A stretch of 64,000 nucleotides of DNA, from positions 159,872-223,871 of the forward strand of contig ML769468.1 in NCBI GenBank assembly GCA_009733575.1. Reading direction: 5' to 3'. This document shows, in pieces, positions 59,385 to 64,000 of the stretch; position 1 is the first letter of the stretch, and every line of letters starts with the position of its first letter. This DNA comes from Gymnopus androsaceus JB14 (Eukaryota > Basidiomycota > Agaricomycetes > Agaricales > Omphalotaceae). The translations under genes were made by a program, and so were the position numbers. The notes beneath the pieces are model-generated. The model had not been told where the DNA came from. It was given only the letters and a program-made list of their open reading frames with translations, and ran no database searches.

Positions 59385-61375
59385 CATTGTTTACCATCCT
59401 GACTACTATGTCAAGACCAATCCTGTAACAGCAGTACAGCTCCGACATTACTACAACTCAAGTGAACTTCCAGATGTTATCCAAGTGGCAACACATCATT
59501 TTGTTGAGACAAAATTAGCATTTACATGGTGGAATAGCATGCTGTATGGCTGGTACGTGCTCGTAAATTCTTGTTATGTTGCTTGCATCTAATAGTTGTT
59601 TAGGACATCAGCTTCCAACTGTGTGAAGATCTATCTTGGCTCCCTTATGGACCCAGTATCTCTCCCTTTGGGCTGGATGGTTGATGTGAGCCTGCGCACC
59701 GAGTATGTTTATGACTCATTCAAGATTCTATTGCTCCTTGAATATCATATCATGCATGGATCACACCTCTGCGTATCTCAGACTATTAACCAATCTGTTT
59801 GCTTTGAGGAGGAGATGGAATACTTCAACAATGGAATAAGGCAGTATGGTCAGCCCGAAGTAGATCACCGGTGTGACAAGTGTGTTTGAACAGTTGTTGA
59901 GAACAACGGGAAGGAACAGAAAGGTATGTTTTTGATTTATTCAATGCATTCACATCTCTTATAGATTGAATACCTAGTATACAAGGTCTTCACTGTTGTA
60001 TGTGATGGTGTTACAGTTGGCCGTCCCTGCTGTGGAGTTCCTCACTGTCAAGGCAAACTTTGCTCAACAAAGGATGCATTTTGTACTGAGCATGCAAACA
60101 AGGCATCTCTCTGTCATGCAACTATTAGAGTTACGTTCCTAAATAGGAAGTAGCAGCAGTAAGTCCACACAGGACTTAGTAGTAACAATCACACAGATCG
60201 ATGGGGGACAACGGTGTTATTACAGGGTATGGTACCTAAGCTTATATACAGTCCTAAGTACAAACGATATATCGGGCAGGTGGCTACTGCGTGAATACTT
60301 GTGGCTACTGTCCATACGGTACAGTGGGTACTGCGAGAGAGCAAGTGGATACGGCGAGAGACTGAGTGGAGTCTGCGAGACGATAACAGTGGAGTGCATG
60401 GGATGGTGATACAAACAAGTGGAGACTACGAGAAAGCGTTCCATGTATAGTTCGATAGAATATATTTACCTTTGATATTCCAACAGCAACCAGTTATGAA
60501 CAACTGGTAAAGAAGAGTGGTTCAAAGGCTTGCAATCTCTCTGAGCATCAGTCTGCAGAACGACTGTTCCAAGAGTGAGAAAGTGCTGTGTTTCAATTGA
60601 AAAGATGTTGGGAGGACCAGCATCAGGCCAATGAGCAGGCGAATACTATCTGGGATTCAGGCAAGCATCTGGATACTGGTAGCAAGGAGGTATATGATGT
60701 ACTGGATGATACTGCGGAGAAGAAGACAAAGAAATCAAAGGTAAAGGCTCAGTTTGGTTGATGCAGGACACATAATGAGCAATTTATTGTTGCACCATGT
60801 GGTATGATTCTGGCATGAGAGATGTTTTATTTTCCGGAGGGGATTGCTGCAGTTGCTGTGAGTTTTATTGTGTGCTTTTCTCCCTCATAAGTAGCTAACC
60901 ATTATCTACTCAGAAATTTGCACAAAACACATTTCAACATTGCCGCAAACCAAACCATTTCATTTTCAACTGCAACTGTATTCTATCAAAACATGTTTGG
61001 CACCCAAACACTGATCCAGCCATTGTTGCATTCTTCAAGGGTATCAGTCTTGCAGTAGACATTTTTCACTTCAAATTGAAACACAAGGAAACCGGTGCAC
61101 ACTGTGGCTCTCATGTAATCCCTGGAGCTTTCCGGAGCTGCATTACACTGATGACAATGGTAATGTCAAGTGGTTTTTCAACACTTCGGTTGCAGAGCAG
61201 ACCAATGTCTGGTTTGGGTGCTATCATGCAATTTGCCATGAGATGGGGTCTGTATTCTATGAGTTTTTCCTGAACCAGATGATCTTGATGCATAATGAGA
61301 ACAAGAAGCAAGAGTTGGAAGAGGTTGGAAAGTGTAATCCTACTTATTGGAATGTGGAACACAACTGCGTATGAT
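59385..61375 (+). pseudogene. KDZ transposase relic with CxC5/CxC6-like cysteine clusters
   Basis: KDZ elements (Kyakuja-Dileera-Zisupton) are expanded in mushroom genomes. In order I can read a CxC5-like part (HPDYYVKTNPVTAVQLRHYY, THHFVETKLAFTWWNSML, then an intron and TSASNCVKIYLGS), a CxC6-like cluster (VVCDGVTVGRPCCGVPHCQG, AFCTEHANKASLCHA), and transposase core pieces (APCGMILA-EMFYFPEGIAAV, FFKGISLAVDIFHFKLKHKE, WFFNTSVAEQTNVWFGCYHA, MGSVFYEFFLNQMIL). Stops and frame changes break it; near 61136 one base seems lost. A solo LTR interrupts it at 60123-60485. The N-terminal DDE residues cannot be placed with confidence. A dead copy. Confidence 0.8.
60123..60485 (-). mobile_element. Solo LTR of a copia-like retrotransposon (363 bp)
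   Basis: On the minus strand it begins TGTTGGAATATCAAAGG and ends AACTCTAATA; the usual terminal CA has probably become TA. It is flanked by perfect 5-bp direct repeats GCAAC (60118-60122 and 60486-60490). It interrupts the KDZ reading frame just after the CxC cluster. No primer-binding site, polypurine tract, internal coding or second LTR is present, so the element was reduced by LTR-LTR recombination. Confidence 0.85.
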
Positions 61376-61474
61376 ATATGATTATTCTAATCAACATTGT
61401 ACAAATTCTACAAAAAAGACTACTTGATATAACTACTAAGTAAAGTAATAAAGTCAAACAAACTCGGGAGACTG

Positions 61475-63097
61475 CTACTCCTCATCATCACTGTACTGTA
61501 TATGCTGTGCTTGGCAACAACAATGAACCAGAACATGAACTATTTCCATCTCATCGCTATCATCTCCATCATCAATGAACTCCTTAACTTGCCAGCGTTT
61601 ATTAGCCTGATGAGACAGCTTCTGTTGCACAGCTTTTACTTGAGCCTTGGGTGCTGCAACCTCTGCCATGAAACAACGCCAAAGGCCCTCCTCTGTCATC
61701 CCCGCATCAAGGAATTGCTGCCGAGTTGACTTTGGTGCATCTTTTCACCAGTCCCAATGATGATAAAAAGTTGATTTGGGCCAACCCTTGCTGTCTATGA
61801 TCTTAGCATCTTTAAAGGTGGACTGGAACAATGAGCAAATGGTGGAGTGACCATGGGCCTTTGGATTCGAAGCTGCAATGAAAAAGTCCAAAACTTGAAT
61901 TGCATGATACTGCTCAGGCCAAATGAGCAACTGAGTTTTGTCACCTGATCCAGCACTGATAACTTCCACATCTGTGGGATTGAACTTGTAGCTGGGCCCC
62001 CACTCAGGCTCCACCTTTATACAAGGTGATACAGGCTTCACCTGCTTGGGATTAGGCAAAACTTCTGGAGAGGAAGAGATCTCAATGATTTCTGGTGTAT
62101 GAGGGTGACCATGTTTAACTGGCTGCTTGAGGCTTAGTGATTTGCTAGCCAGACACTTAGCTTTTGGAGTATGTGGAGAGTGAGGTTTGGGTTTTGGATT
62201 AGACGGAGAGAGAGATTTTGGTTTTGGATTATGTAGAGAGAGAGATTTTGGTTTCAGATTTGGATTGTGCTGAGAAACTGGTCTGTTATGATTTGAGCTC
62301 ACCCGGAGTGGGATAGAGTCCCCTTCAGCAATCATAATTACTTGCAGCTCTTCAGCAAGACCTTTGCGACAAGCAGCTAAGGAACAGGGATCAGACAGGA
62401 GACCTTTAGTTGCCATAGGTGCAGCTGCTGGCTGTAGAAGCATATCAAGGCCTTTACATACCATCACAGAAGGATGATGGAGCAAAAGCACAGGTACATT
62501 ATTGAGATGAAATTGATGAGATGTCAGAGCGACAATATGAGGCACTGTACATGCAAACCATTGCCATACAGCATACCGAAAATATTGGAAGGAAGTGCCT
62601 TTGATCCCTGCTTGTTCTAGAGTGTCAGAGGTGAAGGTAAATTTTCTGTCAATAACTCTACCCTATAGCTCAAAGGGAGTTGGCTCCATCAGGTCCACCC
62701 AAGCCATAATCATCACAGTTGATTTGAGCTGCTTAGCAACCTCCTGAGCAGTATTGAGCTCCTGATGGATAGTGCTATGCTTCACTCCCTTCTGTATATG
62801 CAGTTCTGCAGCTGCAGCATGGAGCTCAGTAAAATGCTGAGGCTGGAGCTCAGATGGAGATAACGAGGTCTGGGAGCTGTATGGTGGCTCTGGCTCTTCA
62901 GGCATGCTCAGTGAAGCAACTGGTATGGTTGGTTGAGAGAAGGAAGCCGAAAAAGCCATCTGAGTAGTGGCCATAATGGTAGGAGAGTGTAAAGAGGATT
63001 GGGTAGCCAGTGTGGTGGTGGGAGAGCGAGAAGAGGATGGCAAAGATGATTGAGCTGCAGATACATGAAGTTGTTCTGCAGCATGGCGATGCCTCAT
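61475..63097 (-). pseudogene. Repeat-family ORF with two nonsense codons (541 codons)
   Basis: A single frame runs from 63097 to 61475 broken only by TAG at 62663-62665 and TGA at 61745-61747, with no frameshift. The N-part is Ser/Pro/Gln-rich with an Ala-rich helix (FTELHAAAAELHIQKG). The middle has tandem units such as NPKPKSLSPSNPKPKPHSP and an SSPEV patch. The C-part has an ordered block, WPEQYHAIQVLDFFIAA, STICSLFQSTFKD, WPKSTFYHHWDW, that continues after the TGA as KDAPKSTRQQFLDAGMTEEG. I believe this belongs to a dispersed Agaricomycete family that accompanies transposons, possibly DNA-binding; function unknown. Both stops fit C-to-T or G-to-A transitions. Confidence 0.65.
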
Positions 63098-64000
63098 GAT
63101 GCTGCAGTTACCAATCTCACTGCAATGTAAGTGGCAGTGTGAATTTGAAAACTGTCGGTTTACACGGCTATGGTATCATGGGACAGAGCATAATTCAGCA
63201 TGTGCTTGAGATGGTACTGGAGTTGGTCCTTGGTTCCATGCCAATTGCAATGGAGGAGGAGGCTGAGAAGGAGGAGGGAAAGGATGGAAATTAGATGAAG
63301 GAGGCAGGAATGATTCAATTTCTGGAGAGGGCATCAGTACAGGTGGGTCATTGACTTGGGGATCTCAAAACTCAAAGAATCGATACTTTCTATCATTATG
63401 GTAGGCATTGCACTGCATATCTAATTAGTGAGAGCAAGCTAAAATAAACTGTACTTGACACATACTGCTGCAAAGAATTGCCCTAGATTGTGGTTATCAT
63501 TATGTGTTACTTGTCTCTAAGGTATAAAGACTGCATTTCCACAAGCTTGACAGTGGGTGCAATAGACTCTACTGACCTGTTGCGCTTGTGCCATTGAAGG
63601 AAGTGAACAATAAGGCTGTAAAGAATGCGCTCGCTGCTCGCTTGGTTAAAATTTGGTCATATTGAGTGAAAAAGAAAGCCAAATATACCTTAAGAGGCCA
63701 ACAGAGCAATGAATATATAACATGTAGTAGAGAAGGAGGTTTTGCAAGAGAAGAGAGTAAATTTGTGTTGGAAGGAAAGTACAGAAGCAAACCCAGATCC
63801 GAAACAAAATTACAAAGTAGACACACAGAATGCAGATATTGATGGATTTTCTTGATTCTTTTGACATTCATGGTTGAATATATGTCAGAGAAACAGATTC
63901 TGAATTTTCCAGATTTTTTGGATGGTGTCCAGCATGTCTGTAAAGAAATTTCTGCTCCTTTCTCAAAAAGCACTAAAAACCCCCATCCGAAACATATGGT
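63098..64000. other. Repeat-like flank to the window edge
   Basis: Possible upstream part of the preceding repeat-family gene. A 134-codon minus-strand ORF (63569-63973) shows no domain and reads as low-complexity hydrophobic. No supported gene. Confidence 0.35.

Noticed and set aside
63569..63973. 134-codon minus-strand ORF at the window edge
   Set aside because: Low-complexity hydrophobic and Phe/Leu/Ser-rich in AT-rich repeat flank; no supporting feature.
1..64000. A biosynthetic gene cluster, mating-type locus or defence-like system
   Set aside because: No polyketide, peptide or terpene synthase, pheromone receptor or homeodomain pair, nor any NLR or toxin-like cassette was seen; the genes are mixed housekeeping functions.

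Overview
The window looks like nuclear DNA of a mushroom-forming basidiomycete (Agaricomycetes). Genes are dense and split by many ~45-70 nt GT-AG introns, F-box and Ser/Thr-rich single-pass membrane proteins are present, and the mobile DNA includes a KDZ transposase with its CxC cysteine clusters, a hAT-type element and a copia-like solo LTR. Nothing bacterial or viral was seen.

Layout. 1-9.7 kb: a partial unknown gene (-), an ELMO/CED-12 protein (+), methylenetetrahydrofolate reductase (-) and a small DUF202-like membrane protein (-). 9.7-13.9 kb: gene-poor, AT-rich, with two inverted-repeat elements of one MITE-like family, a decayed protein kinase gene cut by one of them, and a 30-bp perfect inverted repeat. 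13.9-33 kb (+ strand): a Ser-rich unknown protein, an F-box protein, POL32, a vacuolar-type amino acid transporter, an R3H/SUZ protein, xylulokinase and PUS1, ending convergently with RPB4 (-). 33-51 kb: RPN6, PIF1, a type I membrane protein (-), an OBAP/DUF1264 protein (-), CCZ1, a second F-box protein (-), a five-finger CCCH protein and a DUSP/USP deubiquitinase. 51-56.3 kb: TAF11, a sugar-transporter relic, a tRNA-like sequence and a TFIIIC subunit (-). 56.3-64 kb: nested mobile DNA, comprising a complete non-autonomous hAT-like element with 8-bp target duplication, a broken KDZ transposon carrying a solo LTR, and a repeat-family ORF with two nonsense codons.

Most genes are unlinked housekeeping functions: transcription (RPB4, TAF11, TFIIIC), replication and repair (POL32, PIF1), protein turnover (RPN6, deubiquitinase, F-box), RNA processing (PUS1, CCCH protein) and metabolism (MTHFR, xylulokinase). 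I see no biosynthetic cluster and no defence-like system.

One oddity runs through the window. About 20 single-base reading-frame breaks, many in short homopolymers, interrupt otherwise well-conserved genes, while neighbouring genes (MTHFR, RPB4, RPN6, TAF11) are clean. In the genes where I summed the exons, total length modulo 3 fits the indels I infer. Assembly indels are the simplest explanation. The most interesting biological signals are the nested transposon cluster with intact target-site duplications, a 3-nt microexon inferred in PUS1, and the MITE family.
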